A stretch of 64,000 nt of DNA from Methanospirillum sp. GTDB lineage: Archaea; Halobacteriota; Methanomicrobia; Methanomicrobiales; Methanospirillaceae. Below are positions 42,962 through 52,570 of the stretch, one piece after another. How positions within the stretch are numbered: position 1 is the stretch's first letter; each line of letters opens with the position of its first letter. The position numbers and the translations under genes are program-made. The stretch spans positions 1 to 64,000 of the forward strand of contig JAAYEG010000038.1 in the NCBI GenBank assembly GCA_012728895.1, given 5' to 3'. The notes below the pieces were generated by a model, which searched no databases, was not told the DNA's origin, and saw only the letters and a list, made by a program, of their open reading frames with translations.

Positions 42962-44370
42962 TTAATGCCGCCGCAGCGCGGCGACGAGGGCGACGCCCGC
43001 TATCGCGACGAGGCAGAGCGGCAGGGTGACGCCGGCCCGCGTCGTGGCCGGAACCGTCGTCGCCTGAACTGCCGTACCTGTCGCGTTCGCCGTCGGCGTC
43101 GAGCTGGGGGTCGCGGTGAGGTTCGACGTCACGTCGACGATCGCGGTCGGCGTGGCGTTCGGCGCGACAGTGGGACGCACGACCGAGCTCAGGTAGAGGT
43201 CGTTGAGTGCGTCCGTCGTCCGGCTCGCCTCGCCGCCGACCACGAGACGGGTGTCATCCGGGGCCGTCACGGCGAGGGCCCGCGACGGGCCGTTGCCGAT
43301 CGCGAACGACCGGTTCCAGGCCTCGGTGCCCGTCCGGTCGAGAACGGCCACCCAGGACCGAGTGGTCCCCTCCCGCGACTCGGCGGCGCCGACGACGGCG
43401 TACCCGCCCCCGCCTGCCGGGGCGAGGGCGTACCCCCACGTTCGCGCGCCTCCGGCCGAGAGCCGCTTCCGCCACTGCTCGTTCCCGGCCGTATTCACCT
43501 TCACCAGGACGGCCTCTTCCGAGTTCGCCCCGCCCACCCCGCCGAGGAGGAGCCAGCCGCCGTCGGAGGCCGGCGCGAGCGTCCGGCCGGAGGCCGTCTC
43601 CGCGCCGAACGAGTACGTCCGCTGCCACTCCCGGTACCCGCCGGACGAGACCTTCACGAGGAGCATGTCGAGAAGGGCGCCCCGGTCTCCGCCGGTCGAG
43701 CCTACGACGAGGTACCCGCCGTCCGGCGTCGCCACGAGGTCGCCGACGACCAGGACGGAGCCGCCGAGCGGAAGGGACCGGTGCCAGGTCTCGCCGCCGT
43801 CCCCGCCGACCTTCAGCAGCAGGAGCCCGGGGCTCCCGCCGCCCGGCGAGTCTGTCGTCCCGGCCACGAGGTACCCGCCGTCGGTCGCCTGCCGGACGGC
43901 AGCGGCGGTATCCCTCCCGCTCCCGACGGAGTACGACCGGGACCAGAGCTGCCGCCCGTCGGGGTCGAGCCGGACGAGCACGACGTCCGCGCTCCCGGGC
44001 CCTGCCCCGCCCGTCTCTCCGATCACCACGGTCCCGTTCTCCGGCGTCCGCGCGGCCGCGACCGGGCTTCCGGCCCCGAACGGCACCCGCGCCTCGCGAG
44101 CCGGAGTGCCGTTCGAGTCCGCCCGGACCAGGTAGACATCCCCGCCGGCCCCGTCCCCGGCCGACTCCCCGACCAGCAGGTATCCGTCCCCGGTCTCCCC
44201 GAGCAGGGAGATCAGGGTCTCGTTCGAAAGGCCGCCGTAGGTGTGCTCCCACGCTGCCGGCGGCGTCGCGTTCGCCTCCAACGTGGTGTTCGCGTCGGCC
44301 GCCGCGGCACCGACTGCGAGCAGGAGGGAGAGGACGCACCCGCCACGAATCTGAACAGGCCTCTCGTCAT
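42962..44370 (-). CDS. Exported beta-propeller-like protein with CTERM-like anchor; N-terminal frameshift suspected
   Basis: About 470 residues, paralogous to the disrupted gene at 41322-42723. Seven or so repeats of about 50 residues show DGGYLVVGTTDS-type turns followed by LLLKVGGDGGETW blocks. A Thr/Ala-rich linker and a hydrophobic segment with basic tail (LPLCLVAIAGVALVAALRRH) form a CTERM-like anchor. The hydrophobic signal stretch (VLSLLLAVGAAAADA) has no in-frame start. The ATG at 44370 (MTRGLFRFVAG, after GGTGGTGG) is in another frame, and losing one base near 44325-44345 would explain it. The gene may be a pseudogene or carry a sequencing error. Predicted surface protein of unknown function. 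Confidence 0.7.
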
Positions 44371-44522
44371 GCCACCACCGTCCATACCGTGATGAGAGAC
44401 TATCGGCGGTGCAGAGAATAAACCCGGCAGGATCGGCCGCGGCGCGGCCCCGGGCCCCCGCGAAAAAGTACTTGGGCTGTGACGACCGACCTTTCCCCAC
44501 TCATGGACGGAGAGGAGACGCG

Positions 44523-47500
44523 GTGAAGGACGTCGCCGGAGGCTACCGCCCGGTCGAACTCGAGGCCGGAGTGCGTGCGTTCTGGGACGCGGAGCAGGTC
44601 TACGCGAAGGTCAGGGCGTTGCATGCCGCCGATCCGCCGTTCTTCTTCGTGGACGGCCCGCCGTACACGACCGGGCACATCCACCTGGGCACCGCCTGGA
44701 ACAAGATCATCAAGGACGCGGTCCTCCGCCAAATCCGGATGCAGGGGCGGAACGTGATCGACCGGGCCGGGTACGACATGCACGGCCTGCCGATCGAGGT
44801 CCAGGTCGAGCGGCAGCTCGGGTTCACGACCAAGGGTGAGATCGAGGACCACGGCATCGAACGGTTCATCGAGGAGTGCCGGGCGTTCGCCGAGAAGAAC
44901 CGCGAGCTGATGTCCGACCAGTTCAGGGCCCTGGGGGTCTGGCTCGACTTCGACGACCCGTACCAGACGGTGACCCCGGACTACATCGAGGCGGCCTGGT
45001 GGGCGCTCGCCCGGGCCGACGAGAAGGGCATGCTCGATCTCGGGCACCGTGTCGTGAACTGGTGCCCGCGCTGCGAGACGGCGATCGCGGACGCCGAGGT
45101 GGAGTACTGGGACGAGCGCGATCCCTCGGTCTTCGTCAAGTTCCCTGTTGAGGGCTCGCCGGGCGAGTACCTGGTGATCTGGACCACGACGCCCTGGACC
45201 CTCCCGGCGAACGTCGCGGTGGCGGTCGACCCGGGGCTCTCCTACGCCCTCGTCCGGGCCGTCAAGGAGGGGTACGACGAGCGGCTCTGGATCGCGGAGG
45301 ACCTGGTCGAACCCGTGCTGAAGCGGGGCCGGTACCGCGACTACGAGGTGCTCGAGACGAAGATCGGCCGGGATCTCATCGGAACCGCGTACCGCTCGCC
45401 GCTCGAAGACCTGATCGAGGCCCAGCGGACCATGCCACACCGGGTGGTCGAGGCCGACTTCGTGGCGCTCGAGAACACCGGGCTCGTCCACATCGCCCCG
45501 GGCCATGGGTGGGACGATTACCTGGTCGGGGTCCGCGAGGGGCTTCCCTTCCTCTGCCCGGTCGACGAGGCCGGCATCTTCACGGAAGAGGCCGGGGTGT
45601 ACGCGGGCCGGCCGATCCGGGAGGCGAACGACGAGGTGCTCGACGCGCTCGGCGACCGTCTGCTCGCCCGGGTCGAGGTCGTCCACCGCTACGGCCACTG
45701 CTGGCGCTGCCGCACCCCGATCATCTACCGCGCCACATCCCAGTGGTTCCTCCGGATCCCCGAGGTGAAGGAGCAGATGCTCCAGGAGATCGGGAACGTC
45801 CGCTGGCACCCCGACTGGGCCGGCTCGGCCCGGTTCCACGACTGGGTCAGGGACGCCCGCGACTGGTGCATCTCGCGGCAGCGTTACTGGGGGATCCCGA
45901 TCCCGGTCTGGGTCTGTTCGGCCTGCAACGCCCGGAAGGTCGTCGGGACGATCGCCGAGCTCGAGGCGCTCTCCGGCTGCGCCGTCCCCGACCCCCACCG
46001 ACCCTTCGTGGACGAGGTGACCATCCCCTGCGCCTGCGGCGGGGACATGCGCCGGGTCGAGGACATCTTCGACGTCTGGTTCGACTCGGCCGTCGCGTCG
46101 TGGGCCACGCTCGGCTTCCCGGGGAAGATCGACGCCTGGGAGCAGCTCTGGCCCGCGGACTTCATCACCGAGGGGCAGGACCAGACCCGCGGCTGGTTCT
46201 ACTCGCAGCTCGGGGCAGCGATCTTCGCGTTCGGCCGAGCGCCCTATAAATCCGTCCTCATGCACGGGTTCGCGCTCGACGCCGAGGGGCGGAAGATGTC
46301 GAAGTCGCTCGGGAACGTGGTCGCGCCGAGCGAGGTCGTGGAGAAGGTCGGGGTGGACGTGCTCCGGCTCTACGTCCTCTCGGCGAACGCCCCCTGGGAC
46401 GATTTGAAGTTCAACTGGGACGGGGTAAAGACGGTGGCCCGGACAGCGAACATCCTCTGGAACGTCTACCGGTTCCCGCTCCCGTACATGCTCCTCGACG
46501 GCTTCGCGCCCGAGGCCGACGACGCCTGGGACGGCGCGTACGTCCACCGACGGTACGCGGCCATGGCGACCGAGGACCGGTTCATCGTTTCGCGGGTCAA
46601 CACCCTCGCCCACCAGTGCGCGAACGATCTGGCCGACTACCAGCTCCATCGCGTGGTCCGCGAGCTCCTCTCGTTCGTGCTCGAGGACCTCTCGCGCTGG
46701 TACATCCAGCTCGTCCGGCCGAGGATGTGGCTCGAGGGCGAGGACGAGGGGAAGCGGGACGCATACGAGACCCTCTACTACGTGCTTCGCCGCCTCTTCG
46801 CCCTGCTCGCGCCGTTCGCGCCGCACCTGGCCGAGGCCTGCTACCGGAACCTCCGGCTCGAGGCCGACCCCGAGTCGGTCCACATGCTCGCCTGGCCCGA
46901 GGGGAACCCCGACCTCGTGGACCCCGTGCTCGAGCGGGCGACGGCGCTGGTCCGCTCGTTCGACGACGCGGTCCAGAACGCCCGGCAGGCCGGGAAGCGG
47001 AAGCTCCGCTGGCCCGTCCAGACGGTCACGGTCGTGACAGACGCGGACGAGGTCGAGGACGCGCTCGCCTCGCAGAACGCGGTCTGCCGTTCCCGCGCGA
47101 ACGCCCGCGAGGTCGAGGTCGTCCGGGGCGCCTGGGAGCGGATCGGCTGGCGGGCCGAGCCCGTGATGAAGGCGCTCGGGCCCGCGTTCGGCCGCGAGGC
47201 CCCGAAGGTGAAGAACCTGGTCGAGGGAGCTGACGGCACGGCCCTGAAGGCCGCGCTCGAGCGCGACGGGACGGTCGTGCTCGGCGACTATACGCTCGAC
47301 GCCTCGCAGCTCGTCTTCCACGAGTCCCTGCCCGAGAACGTCTTCGCCGCCCCGATGGACGGCGGCACGGTCTATGTCGACGTCGCCCTCGACGACGAGC
47401 TCGAGGGGGAGGGCTGGGCCCGCGAGCTGATCCGGCGGGTCCAGGAGATGCGGCGGCAGCTCGACCTCGCGGTCGACGATATCATCGAGGTCGGCGTCGT

Positions 47501-47705
47501 GCTCCGCGACCCCCGGATCGCGGCCCTCGTCGCGGACTGGCACGCGACGATCGGAGAAGAGGTCCGGGCCGCGACCCTCGCCGTCGCGGACCAGGGCGAG
47601 ATCGAGGATGCCGGGGACGAGCCCCTGGCCCTCGAGGCCGACTGGGACCTCGACGGCCTCGCGGTCACGATCCGGGTCGCCCGGGCCGAGCAACTGGCCC
47701 TGTAG
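44523..47705 (+). CDS. ileS: Isoleucyl-tRNA synthetase
   Basis: A class I synthetase of 1060 residues charging tRNA-Ile. The HIGH motif is GHIHLGTAWNKIIKD near residue 52, the CP1 editing domain contains TTTPWTLPANVAVAVDP and LVHIAPGHGWDDY, the WCISRQRYWGIPIPVW segment is typical, and the KMSKS loop is GRKMSKSLGNVVAPS near residue 590. The C-terminal third is helical anticodon-binding. GTG at 44523 is chosen because a GAGGAG Shine-Dalgarno lies at about 44513-44518 and an upstream ATG (44503) is out of frame. It is divergent from the beta-propeller gene across about 150 bases. Confidence 0.97.
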   Translation: MKDVAGGYRPVELEAGVRAFWDAEQVYAKVRALHAADPPFFFVDGPPYTTGHIHLGTAWNKIIKDAVLRQIRMQGRNVIDRAGYDMHGLPIEVQVERQLGFTTKGEIEDHGIERFIEECRAFAEKNRELMSDQFRALGVWLDFDDPYQTVTPDYIEAAWWALARADEKGMLDLGHRVVNWCPRCETAIADAEVEYWDERDPSVFVKFPVEGSPGEYLVIWTTTPWTLPANVAVAVDPGLSYALVRAVKEGYDERLWIAEDLVEPVLKRGRYRDYEVLETKIGRDLIGTAYRSPLEDLIEAQRTMPHRVVEADFVALENTGLVHIAPGHGWDDYLVGVREGLPFLCPVDEAGIFTEEAGVYAGRPIREANDEVLDALGDRLLARVEVVHRYGHCWRCRTPIIYRATSQWFLRIPEVKEQMLQEIGNVRWHPDWAGSARFHDWVRDARDWCISRQRYWGIPIPVWVCSACNARKVVGTIAELEALSGCAVPDPHRPFVDEVTIPCACGGDMRRVEDIFDVWFDSAVASWATLGFPGKIDAWEQLWPADFITEGQDQTRGWFYSQLGAAIFAFGRAPYKSVLMHGFALDAEGRKMSKSLGNVVAPSEVVEKVGVDVLRLYVLSANAPWDDLKFNWDGVKTVARTANILWNVYRFPLPYMLLDGFAPEADDAWDGAYVHRRYAAMATEDRFIVSRVNTLAHQCANDLADYQLHRVVRELLSFVLEDLSRWYIQLVRPRMWLEGEDEGKRDAYETLYYVLRRLFALLAPFAPHLAEACYRNLRLEADPESVHMLAWPEGNPDLVDPVLERATALVRSFDDAVQNARQAGKRKLRWPVQTVTVVTDADEVEDALASQNAVCRSRANAREVEVVRGAWERIGWRAEPVMKALGPAFGREAPKVKNLVEGADGTALKAALERDGTVVLGDYTLDASQLVFHESLPENVFAAPMDGGTVYVDVALDDELEGEGWARELIRRVQEMRRQLDLAVDDIIEVGVVLRDPRIAALVADWHATIGEEVRAATLAVADQGEIEDAGDEPLALEADWDLDGLAVTIRVARAEQLAL

Positions 47706-47801
47706 AATACCTCCGAATTTTTTTCGTGATTGCGGGAAACAGTCTAGATAGAACCGGCGCCCCCAGTATGGCTCGGACCAGACACCCAGGAGGCATCTGC
47801 A

Positions 47802-48723
47802 GTGTCATCGAACCGGTCTATCAGGTTTCTTCATGCTGCCCATGCTCACGTCCAGCGGCTCCCTCTTCGTCGCTACTCCCATCGATTCTCTCGCCATACG
47901 TATACGCAACAACAACTCCTGATGCTTGTCCTCTTCAAGGAGTATCTCACGGCGACCTATCGCGATATCGTCGATCTTGTCAGTCTCATGCCGGAGGTCC
48001 GCGATCTCCTCAATCTGAAGACCATGTCTCATTTCACGACCCTGCAGAAGTTTCTGACACGGACATCCTCCGGCCATCTCTCCACGGTGATCTATCACTG
48101 TTCCCAGGTGACGCTCCCTCCCGAGGCGGCTGGTTCCCTGGTTGCGGTCGGTGCAACGGGGTTCACCTGTGGTAATGCCAGGGACCGGTACTGCGAACGA
48201 GCCGGGCGACCGAGAAAACCTTGCATGGAAATCTCGGTTGCCGTGGACACCGACAGCTTGACGCTTGTGGGATTCGCCATGAGCCGAACCCCGATCCATG
48301 AGGGTCGTCATGCGCCGGCCGTCCTTCGACAAGCGAACCGCCATGTCCATGCGCCTGTCAACGTCATGAACGGAGCGTACGATGCAGAGTCGGTCCACCG
48401 GTTTGTCGTGGAAGTCCTGAAGGCAGAAGTTCTCAATCCAGCGAGGAAATCCTCCGGAAACGGTCGTAACCGGGCCATATTGGAACAGAGTTCATGACCG
48501 ATTCGATCCCGATCGCTATCATCGACGCTCCGCCGTGGAAACCACCATTTCGATCTTGAAACGAAAATGGGGAGGACACCTCACCGCACGAACACGCCGC
48601 ACTCGGTGAAAAGAGATGGAACTCAAACTGATGATCTATGCTCTGGAGAGGGTCGGAACCCTCTCTTTCTGGTGGAGGAAGCAGGCCATTCTACAGAGCC
48701 GAATAACTCTTATCAGAGCCCCG
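47802..48723 (+). pseudogene. Decayed IS5-type transposase
   Basis: The frame at 47802-48497 encodes 231 residues with a transposase N-terminus (TYTQQQLLMLVLFKEYLTAT, LLNLKTMSHFTTLQKFL). The first catalytic region reads VAVGATGFT where an Asp is expected in place of Gly, so the DDE triad is broken, and a second is YDAESVHRF. After a TGA at 48495 the rest lies in another frame (YHRRSAVETTISILKRKWGG, holding the last catalytic Glu), itself interrupted by a TGA near 48608. This is typical for an IS5-group element decayed by point mutation and frameshift. The element boundaries were not resolved. Confidence 0.75.
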
Positions 48724-49444
48724 GGATGAGCCGGGCGAGGAGGGCCCGCCCCTCCTCCGAAGTGAAGAGCGGCGGTTCGCGGTCGATCCAGGCCCGCGAC
48801 CGGACCGCGACCGCGACCTCGCCCGTCCGGGGGTCGCGCCCCGTCACCTCGACCGGCCGGCGGTAGACGAGCGTGCCCCGCCGCTGCCAGGCCGGGGTCT
48901 CCCCGAGGTTCACCCCGTGCTGGTATGCCAGCTCGTGTAGGGCCGGCGACGTGAGCCCCCGCAGGCGGGCCGCGGCCTGGCGCGACGAGAGCCCGTCGGC
49001 GATCAGGAGGGCCTGGGCGTAGGCGTTGATGTGGTTGCGCCAGGCCTCGGCCTGCCGCCCGGCCAGGTACGCGTGCGCCGAGGCCGGGTCGACGAAGACG
49101 ACGCGGGCGTCGAACGCGACGGGCTCCTCGAGGCCGAGCTCGATCGTCAGGGCCGAGGCCGTGAACGCGGCGAGGACCGAGTCGAGCTTCTCGACGCGTC
49201 CCCCGAACGGGAGACGAGTGTAGAAGAGGCTGCACTCATCCGAGAACGTGTACGCGAAAACCGGCGAGGTGCCCGAATCGACCACGAGCCGGCGGGCGAC
49301 ACCGGCCATCGCGGCGGCGAAGTGCTCGTCGAACGGGCGGGCGAGGTCGAGGATCCGGGCGAGACGGTGGAAAGCGCGACCGTCCAGACGGACGAAGAGG
49401 GGCGGCAGCGCGGCAAGCGAGGAATAGAGCTCCCGGTCGCGCAT
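48713..49444 (-). CDS. tRNA-His guanylyltransferase-like protein (Thg1 family)
   Basis: A 243-residue Thg1-type 3'-to-5' nucleotide polymerase, which in archaea adds or repairs the 5' end of tRNAs, classically the extra G of tRNA-His. The metal-binding and catalytic motifs are visible: LFVRLDGRAFHRLARILDLA (the first Asp), FAYTFSDECSLFYTRLPFGG (the SDE motif), NHINAYAQALLIADG and NLGETPAWQRRGTLVYRR. The length is normal. The ATG at 49444 is the first start. It lies downstream of the PRC-barrel gene on the same strand, separated by 35 bases. Its 3' end abuts the decayed transposase. Confidence 0.93.
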   Translation of the reverse strand: MRDRELYSSLAALPPLFVRLDGRAFHRLARILDLARPFDEHFAAAMAGVARRLVVDSGTSPVFAYTFSDECSLFYTRLPFGGRVEKLDSVLAAFTASALTIELGLEEPVAFDARVVFVDPASAHAYLAGRQAEAWRNHINAYAQALLIADGLSSRQAAARLRGLTSPALHELAYQHGVNLGETPAWQRRGTLVYRRPVEVTGRDPRTGEVAVAVRSRAWIDREPPLFTSEEGRALLARLIPGL

Positions 49445-49479
49445 GAAAAATGGGGGTCGCCGATGTGCGGGGAGCGGGA

Positions 49480-49740
49480 TCAGGCCTTCGCCTTCTGCTT
49501 GAAGAGCCCGGGCATGTGCCGGACCAGGATCACATCCCCGATCGAGCGGATCATCCGGAACGGGATCTGCAGCCCCTTGTAGCCCTTGATGTCGATGATG
49601 TCCGTGTTCAGGTTGCCGAGCGCAAGCGCCCGGATCGTCTTCCGGTCAAGGTCGATCACGACATCGTCGACGTCCCCGACAAAGACAGCCCGGTCCGTAT
49701 AGACAGAAAGGCCCAGCACATCGGTGATCTGTGATTTCAT
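49480..49740 (-). CDS. PRC-barrel domain protein
   Basis: An 86-residue single-domain protein with the PRC-barrel fold: ITDVLGLSVYTDRAVFVGDV, DDVVIDLDRKTIRALAL and IDIKGYKGLQIPFRMIRSIG, ending in a basic tail. PRC-barrels occur in 16S rRNA processing (RimM) and photosynthetic reaction centres; small archaeal versions are of unknown role but are common near cell-division and RNA genes. The ATG at 49740 is preferred over an upstream in-frame start because the family begins there. It is divergent from the site-2 protease gene at 49794, which starts 54 bases away. Confidence 0.9.
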   Translation of the reverse strand: MKSQITDVLGLSVYTDRAVFVGDVDDVVIDLDRKTIRALALGNLNTDIIDIKGYKGLQIPFRMIRSIGDVILVRHMPGLFKQKAKA

Positions 49741-49793
49741 CGAACTCCCGTTCAAGGTATATACTATAAAAGTAAAAAAGGTGATCCTTTCAC

Positions 49794-50927
49794 ATGGACG
49801 GCTCACTGCGGATCGGTAGGCTCTTCGGGATCCCGATCGAGCTCCACTGGACGTTCCTGCTGGTGATTCCGCTCTTCGCCTGGATCATCGGGTCCCAGAT
49901 CGACCTGACCATCGCCCTTCTCGAGACGCTCTTCGGGGTCGCGATCGACACGACCCTGATCACGGCCGGATGGGTTCCCTACCTCCTCGGCGCCGCCGTC
50001 TCGCTCGGGCTCTTCGCAGGCGTGCTGGTCCACGAGGTCGCCCATTCGATCGTCGCGCTCCGGCAGGGGATCGAGATCCACGCGATCACCCTGCTGCTCT
50101 TCGGAGGGGTCTCCCAGATGGAGGAGACCACGCCCGACCCCCGGGTCGAGCTCCCGATGGCCCTCGCCGGTCCCCTGACGAGCCTGGCGATCGGGCTCGC
50201 CTGCATCGGGCTCGTCTACGTCGTCGACGGATCGGCCGGACAGGGGCCGGTCTCTTCGCTCCTCGTCTTCTTTCTCTCCTACCTCGGGCTCCTCAACGTG
50301 ATCCTCTTCGTCTTCAACCTGCTCCCCGCTTTCCCGATGGACGGGGGGCGGGTGCTCCGTGCCTACCTGGCCCGGCGGATGCCGCTTACCCGCGCGACGA
50401 AGATCGCGGCGGACGTGGGCCGGGGCTTCGCCGTCCTCTTCGGGATCTTCGGGCTTCTCACGCTCAGCCCGCTCCTGGTGATCATCGCCTTCTTCATCTA
50501 CATCGGGGCGTCGCAGGAGTCGACCGCCATCCGGTACAGCGCCCTGCTCCAGGACGTGACGGTCGGCCAGATCATGAGCCGAGAGGTGCCGATCGTGGAA
50601 CCCTCGACCCCGATCCCGGCCGTGCTCGACCGGATGTTCGCCACCAAGCAGCTCGGGTTCCCGGTGGTGGACCGCGGGACGCTGGTCGGCATGGTCACCC
50701 TCGAGGACATCCACCGCGAAAACCCGATCGACCGCGAGGCCCTCCAGGTACGCGACATCATGACCCGGGGGGCGATCTCGCTCCCGCCGTCCGCGCCGGT
50801 GGTCGAGTCCCTCCGCCTGATGGCGGCGAACAACATCGGCCGGGTCCCCGTGGTCGACGATGGGGAGCTCCTGGGGATGGTAACCCGTAACGACATCATG
50901 ACCGTGATCGAGCTCCGCGAGACCTAG
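49794..50927 (+). CDS. Site-2-type membrane metalloprotease (M50) with CBS domains
   Basis: A 377-residue intramembrane zinc protease. The HExxH motif is GVLVHEVAHSIVALRQG at residues 80-84 and the third ligand region is NLLPAFPMDGGRVLRAYLAR (Asp near residue 181). Several transmembrane helices surround these. From about residue 245 two CBS domains (VGQIMSREVPIVEPSTPIPA ... and IMTRGAISLPPSAPVVESLR ...) could bind adenosyl ligands and regulate proteolysis. Archaeal members cleave membrane-bound regulators. The stop TAG is shared, as the palindrome CTAG, with the convergent radical SAM gene. Confidence 0.95.
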   Translation: MDGSLRIGRLFGIPIELHWTFLLVIPLFAWIIGSQIDLTIALLETLFGVAIDTTLITAGWVPYLLGAAVSLGLFAGVLVHEVAHSIVALRQGIEIHAITLLLFGGVSQMEETTPDPRVELPMALAGPLTSLAIGLACIGLVYVVDGSAGQGPVSSLLVFFLSYLGLLNVILFVFNLLPAFPMDGGRVLRAYLARRMPLTRATKIAADVGRGFAVLFGIFGLLTLSPLLVIIAFFIYIGASQESTAIRYSALLQDVTVGQIMSREVPIVEPSTPIPAVLDRMFATKQLGFPVVDRGTLVGMVTLEDIHRENPIDREALQVRDIMTRGAISLPPSAPVVESLRLMAANNIGRVPVVDDGELLGMVTRNDIMTVIELRET

Positions 50928-52570
50928 GAGAGATCGAGCTGTCCGTCGATCGGGGTCTGCCCCACGACCCCCCGCCACACCTCGAGCGAGCGGAACGGAC
51001 GTCGGGCCGCGATCGCCGCCGCCCGCCTCTTCCCGACGCCGGGGAGCCAGCGGAGGGCAGCGAGGGGGAGGGTGTTGACCGGAACCGGGTAGGGGAGGGC
51101 CGTGACGGACCGCTGGCCGTGGTCGACCACGACCGCGTCGAGCACGGTCCCGGGAGGCAGGCGGAGGGGGAGCCCGAGGAGGATCGGGTACGACCCGAGC
51201 GGCCGTGCGAGCGAGAGCGTTCCTGACCGTTCCACGACGGCGTGCCGGACCACGCAGCCGACAGGGAAGACCCGTTCGAGCATCGGCCGGTCGATCTCCT
51301 GCCGGACCGCGGCCTTGAACGCCCGGAACTCGCGGTCGTGCGTTCCGAGCGTGTTCTCCGCGTGCGCCCTGGTGCCCGGGAACGGCATCAGCCAGCGGAG
51401 GTTGATCCGGCGGACAAGCAGGTTCGCGGCGAGGACCCGCCTGAGAAACGCGATGTTGAGATCGAAGGTCGCCGCCGTCTCGCCCGCGAGTCCGCTTACG
51501 AAGTTCAGGCCCGGAAGGAGCTCGGGGATCCCGTTCCGGCGCCCCCCGCCGACCTCGTTGACAACCCGGATCGCCCGGAAGACCTGGTCAGGCGAGGCCT
51601 TCAGGTTGTTGCGGGCGATCACCACGGGGTCGGCGGTCTCCATTCCGAACGCGGCCACGTCGCCAGGGGTGTGCATGGCAACGATCCGCTCGAGCGCCGC
51701 GCGGGACGCCTCCTCGTGTCGAGCGATGGTGATCGGGTTGACGTTGTCGATGTGGAGGGTCAGGAGGTCCGGCGCCCCGGCCCTGACCGAAGCGAAGAGC
51801 GCCCCGATCCGGTCGGGGTCGGGGACCGGGTCCGGTCCGGGCGGCGACCCGTACGCGAGGATGTCGGGCTGCCGGCCGAGCCGGAAGTGGCGGGCACCCG
51901 TGGCCGCGAGGGCCGCAACCTCCTGCCCGACAGCGGCGGTCGGGCGGTAGCGGGGAGGGCCGTACATCGGCTCGGTGCAGAACGAGCACCCCCCGGCGGC
52001 CTGGCGAGCGCAGCCCCGCGCGGTCTCGAGCTCGCAGACGACATGGGGGAAGGACGGGTGCTGGGGGAGCATGGCTGCACCGGCGACGGCGAACGGGTCG
52101 GTGACGGTGTAGTCGAAGGAGCCGCGCGGCTCGCCGCCCCCGAGGGCGGCGTCGAGCGCAGCGGCCGGGTGGCCGGAGAGAAGGAGGTCGTAGCGGTCAA
52201 GCCCCGCGGGGGGGGCGCGCCCGCCGGCGATCGGGGAGGAGCCGAGCAGCACCGGGCCGCCGAGCGCGGTCGTGGGAGCCTGGAGCTGCCGACCGAGCTG
52301 GCTGAGTTCGTCCCTGCCCGCCGGGGTCCCGGCAAGATACTTGCCCGGCACTGTCGTGCCGGCATGGACAACGACCAGGTCGGCCCGCTCAAGAACGCCC
52401 AGGAGGAGGGGGTCGGCGCGGAGCTGGTCGATGGTGAGGTAGCGGACCCCGTAGCCGCGCCCGTACAGGACGCCCGCAACCTGCCTGACCTCGGGGGCGA
52501 GGTACGGCGGGACCCCCAGGCAGGCGGGCTCGTCCACGTAGCCGTCGAGCAGGACCGCGCTAGAGGTCAT
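50924..52570 (-). CDS. Radical SAM protein with C-terminal helix-hairpin-helix
   Basis: A 548-residue archaeal radical SAM protein. An N-terminal domain resembling B12-binding or Rossmann folds (residues 1-175) precedes the SAM cluster motif in ELETARGCARQAAGGCSFCT, with cysteines near residues 186, 195 and 198 (spacing differs from CxxxCxxC, as in some archaeal subgroups). The barrel includes DLLTLHIDNVNPITIARHEE, AAFGMETADPVVIARNNLK and LPGLNFVSGLAGETAATFDL. The last 40 residues carry a helix-hairpin-helix (LRWLPGVGKRRAAAIAARRPF) suggesting nucleic-acid contact. It follows mptE on the same strand with an 11-base overlap. Substrate unknown. Confidence 0.88.
   Translation of the reverse strand: MTSSAVLLDGYVDEPACLGVPPYLAPEVRQVAGVLYGRGYGVRYLTIDQLRADPLLLGVLERADLVVVHAGTTVPGKYLAGTPAGRDELSQLGRQLQAPTTALGGPVLLGSSPIAGGRAPPAGLDRYDLLLSGHPAAALDAALGGGEPRGSFDYTVTDPFAVAGAAMLPQHPSFPHVVCELETARGCARQAAGGCSFCTEPMYGPPRYRPTAAVGQEVAALAATGARHFRLGRQPDILAYGSPPGPDPVPDPDRIGALFASVRAGAPDLLTLHIDNVNPITIARHEEASRAALERIVAMHTPGDVAAFGMETADPVVIARNNLKASPDQVFRAIRVVNEVGGGRRNGIPELLPGLNFVSGLAGETAATFDLNIAFLRRVLAANLLVRRINLRWLMPFPGTRAHAENTLGTHDREFRAFKAAVRQEIDRPMLERVFPVGCVVRHAVVERSGTLSLARPLGSYPILLGLPLRLPPGTVLDAVVVDHGQRSVTALPYPVPVNTLPLAALRWLPGVGKRRAAAIAARRPFRSLEVWRGVVGQTPIDGQLDLS

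Noticed and set aside
44400-47693. Minus-strand open frame of about 1100 codons opposite ileS
   Set aside because: It is a mirror of the IleRS reading frame, with acidic/basic low-complexity composition and no motif.
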